64,000 bases of DNA, taken from NCBI RefSeq assembly GCF_017745275.1, contig NZ_JAGHZS010000001.1, positions 806,001-870,000 on the forward strand. Reading direction: 5' to 3'. A model generated the notes under the pieces. That model was given only the letters and a program-made list of their open reading frames with translations. It had not been told where the DNA came from and ran no database searches. This DNA is from Chitinophaga sp. GTDB lineage: Bacteria > Bacteroidota > Bacteroidia > Chitinophagales > Chitinophagaceae. The position numbers and the translations under genes are program-made. This document shows positions 38,801 through 49,425 of this stretch, in pieces; the stretch's first letter is position 1; the number at the start of each line of letters is the position of its first letter.

Positions 38801-39693
38801 AAATTGTCTGGATATTCTCCATTGGCAACCAGCGCTGAAAGGCTGGCCTGCACGCCAGGTGCATCTTCTTTGTAAGTAACGCCAAACCATTTAGCGCTGG
38901 TAGGCAGTACTTTTACTTCTCCTTTACCACGGCGGATAAACTCATCAGCTACAATCGGAATAAAGAATTCTGATTTAGGATTGCTGAGGTTTTTATCCAG
39001 GAATTCGTTGAAAAGGGTTTGACTCAGGTCAAATACACTCGGATGGAATCCCCAGAAGTTCATAGATACCGGCGTGTTAGCAGGCAATGGGTGCTTGCTG
39101 CCATCGGCTTCTTCATAAACGATCTGGCCATTTTCCGGGTATATTTTTGTTCTTTCATTGATAGCTGCCAGGTTACCTGCTGCATTCACTTCACATACTC
39201 CACGGGATACAGAACCGTGTTCACTTACGGTTTTGCCCAGTTCATAGCCTACAACGCTGTAAACATTGGGTTTGCAGCCATTATTCAGGAATTCTGCCAT
39301 TTTCACGAAAGAATCGGTACCATAGAAGTCATCCGCGTTAATTACCGCAAATGGCTCATTGATAGCGTTTTTAGCGCAAAGGATCGCATGTGCGGTACCC
39401 CATGGCTTGGTCCTGTCGGCCGGAACCGCATGGTCACCTACAAATGAATTCATATCCTGGTATACATAATCAACAGCCACGCGGCCTTTGAGCTTAGGTT
39501 CAAAGATTTCTTTGAACTCCGCTGCAAAATTCTCGCGGATGATGAACACTATTTTTCCAAAACCGGCGCTGATAGCGTCGTAAATAGAGTAATCAATGAT
39601 AGTTTCACCGCTGGGGCCAAATTCCTGGATTTGCTTTAAACTGCCATAACGACTGGCCATACCGGCCGCCAAAATCAATAAAGTCGGTTGCAT
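38791..39693 (-). CDS. Nucleotidyltransferase family protein (sugar-phosphate nucleotidyltransferase)
   Basis: LLILAAGMASRYGSLKQIQEFGPSGETIIDYSIYDA, FAVINADDFYG. Confidence 0.9.
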   Translation of the reverse strand: MQPTLLILAAGMASRYGSLKQIQEFGPSGETIIDYSIYDAISAGFGKIVFIIRENFAAEFKEIFEPKLKGRVAVDYVYQDMNSFVGDHAVPADRTKPWGTAHAILCAKNAINEPFAVINADDFYGTDSFVKMAEFLNNGCKPNVYSVVGYELGKTVSEHGSVSRGVCEVNAAGNLAAINERTKIYPENGQIVYEEADGSKHPLPANTPVSMNFWGFHPSVFDLSQTLFNEFLDKNLSNPKSEFFIPIVADEFIRRGKGEVKVLPTSAKWFGVTYKEDAPGVQASLSALVANGEYPDNLWK

Positions 39694-39823
39694 TTTTTTG
39701 ATATTAGTTTTATAGTTTTCAATTCTCTACTAAAAATATCGGCGTTAAATTTAATCATTAAAACTATTTTCACACTTTCTTTTTGTGGAGAATACCTTTT
39801 TTAAAGATTAATTAAACAGAACA

Positions 39824-41164
39824 ATGAAGAGACTTTTAGTGCTGGGAGCCTTTGCCACGTTGTTTTTTACAAACGCACACGGGCAACAAAAAACGAATCC
39901 GGAAGACATTAGTAAAAAAATGCAATGGTTTGCTGATGCCAAACTGGGCATATTCATCCACTGGGGCATTTATTCTGTCAACGGAATTGATGAATCCTGG
40001 TCATTCCACAACAAAAAAATATCCTATCCTGATTACATGCAGCAGCTGAAAGGCTTTACTGCCAGTAATTATGATCCGCAGGCCTGGGCCGACCTGATTA
40101 AAGCATCCGGTGCCCGCTATGCGGTAATGACCACCAAACACCACGATGGCGTGGCTTTATGGAACAGTAAATTAGGTAAACTGAATGTTGCTACAAGTAC
40201 ACCGGCTAAAAGAGACGTATTGACGCCTTTCTTCGCAGCTTTGCGGCGCGATAGTATCAAATGTGGTGCCTATTTTTCCCTGATAGACTGGAGCTACAAA
40301 GATTATCCGCAATTTTTGAAAGATAGCAACCGCTACGAGATCAAGGCACAACCGGAAAGATGGCAGCGCTTCCAGAAATTCTATGAGGGGCAGATGGCCG
40401 AAGTGATGAACCAGTTTAACCCCGATCTGTGGTGGTTTGACGGCGATTGGGAACACTCAGCAGACGAATGGGAAGCAAAAAAAATGCGGACCATGCTTAC
40501 CTCCCATAACCCCAACACCATTATCAACGGACGTTTACAAGGTTATGGCGATTACGAAACACCTGAACAAAACTTCCCGGTATCCCGTCCAAAGTTCCAC
40601 TGGTGGGAACTTTGCATGACCATCAACAACAACTGGGGATGGCAGCCACAGGATACTAACTGGAAAACACCGTTCGAAATCATTACCATCTTCGTAGATG
40701 CTGTGAGCAATGGCGGTAACCTCCTGCTGGACATTGGCCCTAAAGCAGATGGCACCATCCCTGAAGAAGAAGTAACCATGCTGAAGGAACTGGGCGCCTG
40801 GAACCAACGCAATGGAGAAGCTGTTTTCAATACCATTGCTGGTATCCCACAGGGACACTTCTATGGTCCTACCACCCTCTCCAAAGATTCTACCACCCTG
40901 TACCTGTTCCTCCCTGCTAAAACCAGCGGCCAGGTAATGGTAAAAGGGCTGACCAATAAAATTGAAAGCATCACCATGCTGGGCAGCGGACAACAGCTGC
41001 AACACAAGGTAGTGGGCAAAATTTCCTGGAGTGCTGTACCCGGGCTGGTATTTATCGACGTTCCGGCCACAGGACAGGATAAATATATTACCGTGCTGAA
41101 ACTGAAGCTAGACAAGCCAGTGAAGCTGTACAGGGGCCAGGGTGGATTTTTAACGAATGAATAA
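39824..41164 (+). CDS. Alpha-L-fucosidase, GH29
   Basis: KLGIFIHWGIYSVNG, YAVMTTKHHDGVALWNSK, DLWWFDGDWEH, GGNLLLDIGPKADGTIP. Confidence 0.93.
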   Translation: MKRLLVLGAFATLFFTNAHGQQKTNPEDISKKMQWFADAKLGIFIHWGIYSVNGIDESWSFHNKKISYPDYMQQLKGFTASNYDPQAWADLIKASGARYAVMTTKHHDGVALWNSKLGKLNVATSTPAKRDVLTPFFAALRRDSIKCGAYFSLIDWSYKDYPQFLKDSNRYEIKAQPERWQRFQKFYEGQMAEVMNQFNPDLWWFDGDWEHSADEWEAKKMRTMLTSHNPNTIINGRLQGYGDYETPEQNFPVSRPKFHWWELCMTINNNWGWQPQDTNWKTPFEIITIFVDAVSNGGNLLLDIGPKADGTIPEEEVTMLKELGAWNQRNGEAVFNTIAGIPQGHFYGPTTLSKDSTTLYLFLPAKTSGQVMVKGLTNKIESITMLGSGQQLQHKVVGKISWSAVPGLVFIDVPATGQDKYITVLKLKLDKPVKLYRGQGGFLTNE

Positions 41165-42054
41165 TGCGTTACGATTCTATTACACTTGATTCCTTTCATA
41201 CCGCATGGCTGCCTGCTTCTATCCAGGCAGCCATGCTGCGTTTAGACAAGATTCATCCGGAGATATCCGGTAACAAATGGTTTAAGCTAAAAGAAAATAT
41301 CAATGCTGCCATAGCACAAGGCCGCACTGGCCTGCTGACCTATGGCGGCGCTTATTCCAATCATATTGCCGCTACCGCTATGGCCTGTAAAGAAGCGGGG
41401 CTGGCCGCTACAGGGATTATCAGGGGAGAAGAAAATGGCGCAAAATTGAATCACACGCTTCAAACGGCCGCCAGCCTTGGCATGGAACTCTTATTCGTTA
41501 CCCGGGAAGATTACCGAAATCCTGCTTTAAAAGCGCATTGGGAAGCCCTTTATCCACAATACCTAGCCGTTCCGGAGGGAGGACACAATGCGCTGGGCGC
41601 CAAAGGCTGTGAGGAAATAATATCCATCTTCCCCACTACTCACTTTACACATATACTTTGTGCGGCAGGTACCGGTACTACACTGGCAGGACTTATCAAC
41701 AGTGCGCAGCCACATCAGCGGGTAACCGGCGTCTCCGTTTTAAAAGGTGCACAATACCTGGAGCAGGAAGTACGCGACTTGTTGCACGCCGGCAATACCA
41801 CGCCCTGGGAATTATTACATGATCATCATGGAGGCGGTTATGCGAAGCAATCTCCCGCACTTATAGATTTTATCAATACTTTTTATACCGACACAGGCAT
41901 TCCTACGGATATTATTTACACTGGTAAACTGGTGATGGCTTTCCGTGAGTTATTGCAGCAGGGCTATTTTCCGGAGAACAGTCACGTATTGCTTATACAT
42001 ACCGGTGGCCTGCAAGGCAATCTTTCACTGCCCCCCGGCGTTTTATCCTTTTAA
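41164..42054 (+). CDS. 1-aminocyclopropane-1-carboxylate deaminase / D-cysteine desulfhydrase family
   Basis: RLDKIHPEISGNKWFKLKENI, GGAYSNHIAATAMACKEAG, overlaps fucosidase stop (TAATG). Confidence 0.88.
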   Translation: MRYDSITLDSFHTAWLPASIQAAMLRLDKIHPEISGNKWFKLKENINAAIAQGRTGLLTYGGAYSNHIAATAMACKEAGLAATGIIRGEENGAKLNHTLQTAASLGMELLFVTREDYRNPALKAHWEALYPQYLAVPEGGHNALGAKGCEEIISIFPTTHFTHILCAAGTGTTLAGLINSAQPHQRVTGVSVLKGAQYLEQEVRDLLHAGNTTPWELLHDHHGGGYAKQSPALIDFINTFYTDTGIPTDIIYTGKLVMAFRELLQQGYFPENSHVLLIHTGGLQGNLSLPPGVLSF

Positions 42055-42121
42055 AAACTGTTCATTATATTTGAACGGTAGTGTATTTTTGCCAACTTAA
42101 AGAGCTCAGGGAATAATCAGT

Positions 42122-42847
42122 ATGAAGCAAATAGTGCGTATAACTTTTGTTATTGGAATGTTTTTATTGACCGCATATACAGGCCGGGCCCAGGAATATA
42201 CTCCTCCGGTACTACCTCAGTTTGCGGCCTCCATTAAAACCGGCAAAATACAGCTGGACTGGATTTCCGGCTTCACCCAGGTAAAAGAAATTGGTATACA
42301 GCGGTCGCTGGATAGCGTGCTGAACTTCAATACCATTGGCTATGCCAGCTATCCTACACAAACCAGAAACGCTTACCTGGATAATAAACCGTTACCTGGC
42401 AGCAACTATTACCGCCTGTTTATTTTATTTACCAATGGCCGGTTTATGTACAGTAAAACTGTGCTGGCGCTGTCTGACAGCACTATCCGCGCTGACCAGA
42501 AGCTACAGTATGCTGACATTAAAGATGCCGCCAAAGGCCTCAGGGGCAAAGAGCAGGAAAACAAAGAACCAGAAAGAGTGGTGTGGCATCCGTCTAACTA
42601 TATTTATACCACCGCTGATGGTAATGTGAATATTAAATTGCCGGAGGCTCTGCAGAAAAAATATGCCGTTAAATTCTATGAATCCAATGGCACCTTCCTC
42701 TTCGATATTGAACAAGTAAAGGCACCTTTCCTCATTTTAGAGAAAGCCATTTTCCTGCATGCAGGCTGGTTTAACTTTGAAATATTTGAAGACGGCAAAC
42801 TGAAAGAGAAATGGAATTTGTTTATTCCGTTGAATTATAAAATGTAG
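42122..42847 (+). CDS. Hypothetical secreted protein
   Basis: 241 aa ORF with signal peptide; stop adjoins a heptad palindrome. Confidence 0.7.
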   Translation: MKQIVRITFVIGMFLLTAYTGRAQEYTPPVLPQFAASIKTGKIQLDWISGFTQVKEIGIQRSLDSVLNFNTIGYASYPTQTRNAYLDNKPLPGSNYYRLFILFTNGRFMYSKTVLALSDSTIRADQKLQYADIKDAAKGLRGKEQENKEPERVVWHPSNYIYTTADGNVNIKLPEALQKKYAVKFYESNGTFLFDIEQVKAPFLILEKAIFLHAGWFNFEIFEDGKLKEKWNLFIPLNYKM

Positions 42848-42959
42848 CAGAAAGCGAAAAGCATAAAGCATAAAGCTATTAAAGCGAATGACCAGAGCGT
42901 ATGAATAATTTAAATATTCGCTCTGGTCATTCGCTTTAATAGCTTTATGCTTTCCGCTC
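42847..42959. repeat. Heptad palindrome, subfamily B
   Basis: GCAGAAAGCGAAAAGCATAAAGCATAAAGCTATTAAAGCGAATGACCAGAGCG with inverted arm; spans whole gap between two convergent stop codons. Confidence 0.9.
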
Positions 42960-43664
42960 TTATATCACTTCAGCTTCAAACACTTCCCCAAAGTGTTTGC
43001 TCAGCCGGGCTTTTACTTCCTCCATATTCACTTCTCTGCCCAATTCCCGGTTAAGAGATGCTACCTGTTTATCTGCAATACCACAGGCGATAATATTATT
43101 GAAATAATCCATCAGCGTATTTACATTCAGGGCAAAGCCGTGCATGGTTACCCAACGGCTGCACCGTACGCCCATCGCGCATATCTTACGTGCCTTTCCA
43201 GGTTGATCAGGATCCAGCCATACACCGGTTTCTCCTTTGGAGCGATCACCGGTTACTCCATAATCCGCCAGGGTACGGATAATTACTTCTTCCAGGCAGC
43301 GCAGGTATTTCCCGATATCAGTGAAAAAGTTCTCCAGGTCTATAATGGGATACCCCACTACCTGGCCGGGGCCATGAAAAGTAATATCACCACCGCGATT
43401 AGTAGGCACAAAGCCGATACCCTGCTCTTTTAGCTGTTCTTCAGAGATCAACAGGTTTTCTATATGTCCGCTTTTACCAAGCGTGTATACAGGCGGGTGC
43501 TCACAAAACAACAGGTAGTTAGTGGTAGGCTTAGGTGTTTGATCGCCGGCCTGTGACTTTAACTGCACATTTTCTTTCAACAACTGCTCCTGGTAATCCC
43601 AGGCTGCCTGGTAATCAATTACGCCGAGGTCTTTTACTACAATCTGTTGTTTTACTTTTTCCAT
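42960..43664 (-). CDS. lipB: Lipoyl(octanoyl) transferase
   Basis: LLFCEHPPVYTLGKSGH, NRGGDITFHGPGQVVGYPIIDL, KICAMGVRCSRWVTMHGFALNV. Confidence 0.95.
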   Translation of the reverse strand: MEKVKQQIVVKDLGVIDYQAAWDYQEQLLKENVQLKSQAGDQTPKPTTNYLLFCEHPPVYTLGKSGHIENLLISEEQLKEQGIGFVPTNRGGDITFHGPGQVVGYPIIDLENFFTDIGKYLRCLEEVIIRTLADYGVTGDRSKGETGVWLDPDQPGKARKICAMGVRCSRWVTMHGFALNVNTLMDYFNNIIACGIADKQVASLNRELGREVNMEEVKARLSKHFGEVFEAEVI

Positions 43665-43782
43665 GATCATACTTGGTCTTTTCAGCTGCGCAAAGGTACG
43701 CCAATTCGCGGTGATACATAACATTTGCGCAGATGGCTGCTAAACTGGCAACTAAACTTTACCTTTGCAAAAAATTATATTA

Positions 43783-44859
43783 ATGGCTGAAGAATTGCTG
43801 GAACTGGAAGATGAGCTGGATAACGGTGATGGCAGTGAGGAAATATATGAGAAAATCAATATGGTGGTGGACAAAGGTCAGGAACCCATCCGTATTGATA
43901 AATTTCTTACCGCCCGCATAGAAGGTGCCACCCGCAACAAGATACAGCAAGCACTGGATGGTGAAATGGTGATTGTAAATGATAAGCCTGTAAAGGCCAA
44001 TTACAAGATCAAGCCACTGGACAGGATTGTTGTGTTTTCCAACCGGAACCCGGAGAGTACGGACATTATTCCACAAGAGCTACCGCTGAATATTGTATTT
44101 GAAGATGAGGACGTAATGGTCATCGATAAGCCTGCCGGCCTGGTAGTGCATCCTGGTTGTGGTAACCGCGATGGCACACTGGTAAACGGTTTGGCGTGGT
44201 ACCTGGGTGATAAAACCCAGCCCATTGAGCCGGAGATACCACGGTTTGGCCTGGTACACCGTATCGATAAAAATACCAGTGGTTTGCTGGTGATTGCCAA
44301 ATCGCCCAAAGCCATGAATGATCTCGCCAAACAGTTCTTTGATCACACCGTACATCGTCGCTATATCGCGCTGGTATGGGGCGATTTTGAAGAAGAGGAA
44401 GGCACGGTAGTAGCCCACGTAGGCCGCCACCAGCGCCTGCGCAAAATCATGGATGCCTACCCCGACGGGGAATATGGCAAAGAAGCGATTACCCATTACC
44501 GCGTACTGGAACGCTATAACTACGTCAGCCTGGTAGAATGCCGCCTGGAAACCGGCCGTACCCACCAGATCCGCGTACATATGCAACATATCGGTCACTC
44601 CCTGTTTAATGATGAAACCTATGGCGGTAACCGCATTGTAAAGGGAACGGTGTATACCAAGTACAAACAGTTTATTGATAACTGTTTTGATATCATGCCC
44701 CGTCATGCCCTGCATGCGCAACAGCTGGGTTTCATACATCCACGCACCCGCGAGCAGATGTATTTTGAAAGCGCCATGCCGGCTGATTTTACCAGCGTAC
44801 TGGAGAAATGGAAAAGATATATTGCGGCAAGGCCTTTGAAAGAAGAGGACCCTACATGA
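43783..44859 (+). CDS. RluA family pseudouridine synthase
   Basis: S4 domain RIDKFLTARI; KPAGLVVHPGCGNRDGTLVNGL, RFGLVHRIDKNTSGLLVIAK. Confidence 0.95.
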   Translation: MAEELLELEDELDNGDGSEEIYEKINMVVDKGQEPIRIDKFLTARIEGATRNKIQQALDGEMVIVNDKPVKANYKIKPLDRIVVFSNRNPESTDIIPQELPLNIVFEDEDVMVIDKPAGLVVHPGCGNRDGTLVNGLAWYLGDKTQPIEPEIPRFGLVHRIDKNTSGLLVIAKSPKAMNDLAKQFFDHTVHRRYIALVWGDFEEEEGTVVAHVGRHQRLRKIMDAYPDGEYGKEAITHYRVLERYNYVSLVECRLETGRTHQIRVHMQHIGHSLFNDETYGGNRIVKGTVYTKYKQFIDNCFDIMPRHALHAQQLGFIHPRTREQMYFESAMPADFTSVLEKWKRYIAARPLKEEDPT

Positions 44860-44873
44860 TATTCCTGTTATTA

Positions 44874-44912
44874 AAAAAGGCGTCAGCAGCGGATTTACCG
44901 GGCTGACGCCTT
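44874..44912 (+). terminator. Hairpin terminator after the RluA-family gene
   Basis: AAAAGGCGTCAGCAGCGGATTTACCGGGCTGACGCCTTTT. Confidence 0.85.
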
Positions 44913-45026
44913 TTAGTTTCAACCAGTTAGTGCGCCGTTCAACTCCTTCTCAAATAATTCTGTTTTTATTATTACAAATATTCTACATACTTTAAGTTAT
45001 CTTAGCGGCAATTACCATGTCAATAC

Positions 45027-46703
45027 ATGAGAAGCCATCTACCGAAATCCTTTCGCATCCTATATCTTCTGCCAGCGTTACTGGTAGGTTGCCTGTTCGC
45101 TAACACAGCCACAGCACAAGGTAAAACACCTTTTACGGTATCATCCACCTGTGTAAATGACACCTCGTTTTTCCAGATTACTACTCCCGCGGGCATTGAT
45201 TCGGTGAAATGGTTCTTTGGAGATCCATTGTCTGCCGATAAAGATTCTTCCAAAGTCATTCGTGGCGCTTATCATATTTATCATAATACCGGCACGTATG
45301 CAGATACGCTGATCGCCTGGCGCGCCGGTGTACCGGATACCACCATACAATCCATCACAATTGTAACACCGGTTATTTTTGACCTGGGGCCACAGGACAT
45401 CACCTTGTGTGAAGGATCTACCATGACGCTGAATGCACCCGTGATACCCGGCGCTACCTACCTCTGGCAGGATAGCTCTACCGGCAGCAGTATCCTCGTA
45501 GATACTTCCGCTACCTATAAAGTAAAAATCAACGGCTGTCCCAACCCGGACTCCGTCAACGTATTTTACACGCCTATTCCAAAAATAGACCTGGGTAAGG
45601 ATCTTATTTTATGCACGGGAGAGCATATTGCCTTAGATGCTACTGCTCAAAACTGCACCTATAAATGGAATACCGGAAATACATCACCTACACAGGATGT
45701 CACCACTTCCGGTACCTACCATGTAGATATATTTCCAAAAGGTTGTCCTGCCATGTCAGATGAGGTGACCATCACCTTTACCGGCAGCCCTTACCCTTTT
45801 TCATTAGGACCCGATACGCTGTTATGCCCGGGAGAAAGTATCCGGATGGCGCCCAATATTCCCGAGGCTACCAAATGGGAATGGAGCACCGGTGCCACCA
45901 CACCGGCCGTAACGATTACCTCCACTACCAACCTGTGGGCATTGGTGGAGATAAATCATACCTGTAGCGTGGTGGATACCATTTTTATCAACTACAACCG
46001 GCTTAAGAAACTTAACCTGGGCAATGATACCACCATTTGTAAAGGCAACTTCCTGGTGCTGACCGCCGACTTTGGCAATGGTACCTACCGCTGGCAGGAT
46101 GGTTCAGATCAGGCCACCTATTATGTAACCAAACCGGGTTATTATTATGTAGATGCAAAAATCGGCCGCTGCGAATCCACCGATAGTATTTCAGTGTCTT
46201 TTGATGACACGCTGCGGGTAAACCTGGGGCCGGATACATTGCTGTGCAGAAATGAAATATTTGTATTACGTGCCACGGGTGCGGGTGGTGGCCATTACAA
46301 ATGGCAGGACAGTACCAGTACGCCCATGTATACGGTTACCAGGCCTGGTTTGTATGCCATTGTGGCGTATAATAGCTGTGGCAAAACAGCCGATTCCATA
46401 GTAGTGAGGTATCATGATTGTGCCTGTCAGCTGTACTTCCCTACTGCCTTTACGCCCAATGGAGACGGCCGGAATGATTATTTCAGGCCTATCTACCGGT
46501 GTCCCATATACGATTATACGATCAGCATCTATAACCGCTGGGGAGAACGGGTGTTTTACACCACAGATCCACAAATAGGCTGGACGGGGCGCGTGAACGG
46601 CAAGCTGGCCGACGTAGCCACTTATGTATGGATTGTAGACTACAAAGAAGTGGAAACAAAAATACCGGTGCATAAGACCGGTACCATTACGTTAATCAAC
46701 TAG
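45027..46703 (+). CDS. T9SS type B secreted protein with PKD-like start and five Ig-like repeats
   Basis: LGxDxxLCxG repeat units; C-term FPTAFTPNGDGRNDYFRPIYRC...YNRWGERVFYTTDPQIGWTGRVNG. Confidence 0.88.
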   Translation: MRSHLPKSFRILYLLPALLVGCLFANTATAQGKTPFTVSSTCVNDTSFFQITTPAGIDSVKWFFGDPLSADKDSSKVIRGAYHIYHNTGTYADTLIAWRAGVPDTTIQSITIVTPVIFDLGPQDITLCEGSTMTLNAPVIPGATYLWQDSSTGSSILVDTSATYKVKINGCPNPDSVNVFYTPIPKIDLGKDLILCTGEHIALDATAQNCTYKWNTGNTSPTQDVTTSGTYHVDIFPKGCPAMSDEVTITFTGSPYPFSLGPDTLLCPGESIRMAPNIPEATKWEWSTGATTPAVTITSTTNLWALVEINHTCSVVDTIFINYNRLKKLNLGNDTTICKGNFLVLTADFGNGTYRWQDGSDQATYYVTKPGYYYVDAKIGRCESTDSISVSFDDTLRVNLGPDTLLCRNEIFVLRATGAGGGHYKWQDSTSTPMYTVTRPGLYAIVAYNSCGKTADSIVVRYHDCACQLYFPTAFTPNGDGRNDYFRPIYRCPIYDYTISIYNRWGERVFYTTDPQIGWTGRVNGKLADVATYVWIVDYKEVETKIPVHKTGTITLIN

Positions 46704-46708
46704 ATCAC

Positions 46709-47659
46709 TTACTGTGGCGGCGTAAAATTGAGGAATTTTGCCACAAATACGGCTGTTTCCCGTTTTTTAAAGGGTACATTCCAGGTGCCGTTATAAGTGA
46801 CCAGTGAGGGGATGAGCAGGCCATTGAACTTTGTCATCTGTACATTCATCTTCACATTGAAGTCAAACAGCATGGTTTTATAGGAAAGTGCATATTTACG
46901 GCCTACAATTTCAAAATTATCTTTATTAAACCAGGTGATCAGCTCATCAATCACTACATCGGCCCTATCGATACGACTCAACCCTGGCTTTGCTTTAGCT
47001 GTAAATACATAGCAAGGGGTTCCATCTACATAGTTTTCGGCAGAAATAGAGAAGTCGTAAAAGCGCATCACTTCGTAATTGAAGATGGCTACTTTTTGTC
47101 CTACGATAGGCACGCCACGCACGGGTTTGCCGGGATTAAAGATCAGTTGTTTCAGTTGTGCTTTATGCCGGGCCAGGCTGCCACCGGAGCGCTCCGGTGT
47201 TTCACCGGCATCATCTGCACATACAGTTCCTTTTACAAAAAACAGGTTAGCGTATAATTCGGCTGTATAATAATTGTAATTGCCTTTGCGGGTGTAGAAG
47301 TCGCCGGTCACTTTTTCATTGGCCACTTTCATGGTCATACATTTCCCCTTTACTTCCTGGTGGGTTTCATTGTAAAGGGACGCTTGTATAGCGGCCTGTT
47401 TATCCAGTACACGTATGTCGTTAACGGCATCGAAGCCTACTACATGCAGGTTTTTGAATGCACGATAGAAGGTGGTGTCGTCTTCTACTCTTTTGATAAA
47501 ACTATTAACGTCAAAGCCTATACGTTTAGCAGCAACAATTACCTCATCCAGGTTTACCGTCATTCCTTTGTAACGGGCGGTGTCCTGGGCGGTCAGTTGC
47601 AGGTAGGTTAATCCAAATAGCACTACGGTTCCGGCTATACTTTTCCAAATATGTGACAT
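46709..47659 (-). CDS. Conserved hypothetical secreted protein
   Basis: 317-codon ORF with signal peptide, well-formed coding sequence. Confidence 0.7.
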   Translation of the reverse strand: MSHIWKSIAGTVVLFGLTYLQLTAQDTARYKGMTVNLDEVIVAAKRIGFDVNSFIKRVEDDTTFYRAFKNLHVVGFDAVNDIRVLDKQAAIQASLYNETHQEVKGKCMTMKVANEKVTGDFYTRKGNYNYYTAELYANLFFVKGTVCADDAGETPERSGGSLARHKAQLKQLIFNPGKPVRGVPIVGQKVAIFNYEVMRFYDFSISAENYVDGTPCYVFTAKAKPGLSRIDRADVVIDELITWFNKDNFEIVGRKYALSYKTMLFDFNVKMNVQMTKFNGLLIPSLVTYNGTWNVPFKKRETAVFVAKFLNFTPPQ

Positions 47660-47696
47660 GGGTGCAATTTAGGGAAAAGTTCCAGCATTGCATGGA

Positions 47697-47814
47697 AGCT
47701 GAAAGCGTAAAGCATAAAGCATAAAGCGATTGTAGCGGATAGACCTAAGCGAATAATATTCGCAAAGATCATCCGCTACAATCGCTTTATGCTTTCTGCT
47801 TTATGCTTTCAGCT
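47697..47814. repeat. Heptad palindrome, subfamily B
   Basis: AGCTGAAAGCGTAAAGCATAAAGCATAAAGCGATTGTAGCGGAT... inverted ATCCGCTACAATCGCTTTATGCTTTCTGCTTTATGCTTTCAGCT. Confidence 0.9.
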
Positions 47815-47819
47815 CAATC

Positions 47820-48668
47820 TCACCCCGGTATTTTTCCGGCCACATACATTTGTTCCATAGTTGGCGATGCAGCACCACCTTTTTTCTCCAGGGTAACGGC
47901 AAACATTTGTGCTTTACCGGTCACTTTCATTTTCTGGAGGAGGCTGGCGGTATCACCCATTTCGAACACACCCATATCTACTGGTTTGCCATCTACGATA
48001 GCCCACAGTTGATACTGTTTGTCGGCGGCTGGTTCTGGCAGTTTGTTTACTTTCAGATACACCTGCTGACTGGATGGGTTCCAGAATACGGTAGCTAATG
48101 CTTCAGGGAATGCTTTGGTACCTGGCATTGGCACTTTCAATACTTTAGGATCCTGGATAATTTCCATAGATTCCTGCATTTGTTCTAAGCGGCTTTTGTA
48201 CAAGTTGCTCTTGGACAAAATGGAATTCTGAGAAAGCAACAAAGATTCATACTTGTCTTTGTACTCCCGGAATAATTTGTACCGGTTAAAGAACACATAA
48301 TTTAAAATGAGGCTGCCGATCAGCAATACGGCGGCCACGGTGGCAATCCATTTCCAGGATAGGCTTTTGGTTTCTTGCATGGACACTACTTTTGATGGTT
48401 GCAGTTCTTCATCGGAAGCAAATGCTTCCTCCTGCAGATTGGGTTCATTATTGATTTTGGAGAATAAACTTGTTTTGATACCTGGTTGCGGATCTATCCC
48501 CTGCATCTCAATATACGCTTCCATATTACGGCGATAGGTTTCTACCTGGGCTGCCACTTCCGGAAACTGTGCCATAGCGGCTTCCAGCTCGCGTACCTCT
48601 TGTTCGGTAGCAATGCCAGCCATATACAGCTCAATAATTCCGGATGATATGAAATCTTGTGAGTCCAC
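47820..48668 (-). CDS. Anti-sigma factor (RskA-like C-terminal domain)
   Basis: ELYMAGIATEQEVRELEAAMAQFPEV; TM; YQLWAIVDGKPVDMGVFE. Confidence 0.88.
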   Translation of the reverse strand: MDSQDFISSGIIELYMAGIATEQEVRELEAAMAQFPEVAAQVETYRRNMEAYIEMQGIDPQPGIKTSLFSKINNEPNLQEEAFASDEELQPSKVVSMQETKSLSWKWIATVAAVLLIGSLILNYVFFNRYKLFREYKDKYESLLLSQNSILSKSNLYKSRLEQMQESMEIIQDPKVLKVPMPGTKAFPEALATVFWNPSSQQVYLKVNKLPEPAADKQYQLWAIVDGKPVDMGVFEMGDTASLLQKMKVTGKAQMFAVTLEKKGGAASPTMEQMYVAGKIPG

Positions 48669-48677
48669 TATAAAAAT

Positions 48678-49277
48678 TTACTTGTTCAAAATGTGTCTTA
48701 GTTGAATAATTGCGTTGCGCATTCTAGTTTTCACAGTACCTAACGGGATTTCCAGTGCGCGTGCTATTTCCTCCTGGGTACAACCTTTATAATAAGCCAG
48801 GTCGATGAGGGTACGTTGCTCTTTTGTCAACTGTTCCAATATTTGGGAAAAACCAATATAGTCGGTAGATAACTGAACGGTTAAGGCACTGTTGAGGATA
48901 TTTACGTGATCTGTTATATGTTGTATACGTTGTTCCTGCTTGTAGGATTTGGAACGAAGTATGTCGATGGCAGCATTGCGGGTAATGTTGAGCATCCAGG
49001 TAAAAAGGCGGCCTTTTTCTTCGTTGTAGCGATCGTTATTTCGCCAGATTTTCAAAAACACTTCCTGCAACACGTCCCCTGCGGAACTGTCGTTGTTCAG
49101 TACTTTTACAATCACCCCATACAGGGCAGGTGAATATTGATCATATAAGTAACTAAACACCTTCTGGTCGCGGGCTTTCAGGCCCTGTACCAGCTCTGCT
49201 TCTGTGTATATTGGAGTGTATTCCAAAATGGACCGGATATGATTAATGGTGTTTAATAGTGGCGCTGATTCCAGCAC
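48678..49277 (-). CDS. ECF RNA polymerase sigma factor
   Basis: FSYLYDQYSPALYGVIVKV, AGDVLQEVFLKIWRN, GCTQEEIARALEIPLGTVKTRMRNAIIQLR. Confidence 0.92.
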   Translation of the reverse strand: MLESAPLLNTINHIRSILEYTPIYTEAELVQGLKARDQKVFSYLYDQYSPALYGVIVKVLNNDSSAGDVLQEVFLKIWRNNDRYNEEKGRLFTWMLNITRNAAIDILRSKSYKQEQRIQHITDHVNILNSALTVQLSTDYIGFSQILEQLTKEQRTLIDLAYYKGCTQEEIARALEIPLGTVKTRMRNAIIQLRHILNK

Positions 49278-49425
49278 ACGACAAAACGAAACATGATCTT
49301 CATGACATCAGCCTTCCAGGATATTCCTCAATAACGTTCTATATGTCTTTTTGTAATTAACGGGGCTTATGCTATAAGCGATATAACGATTCCTAACGAT
49401 AGATACACTACTACCGTGTAAAAAT

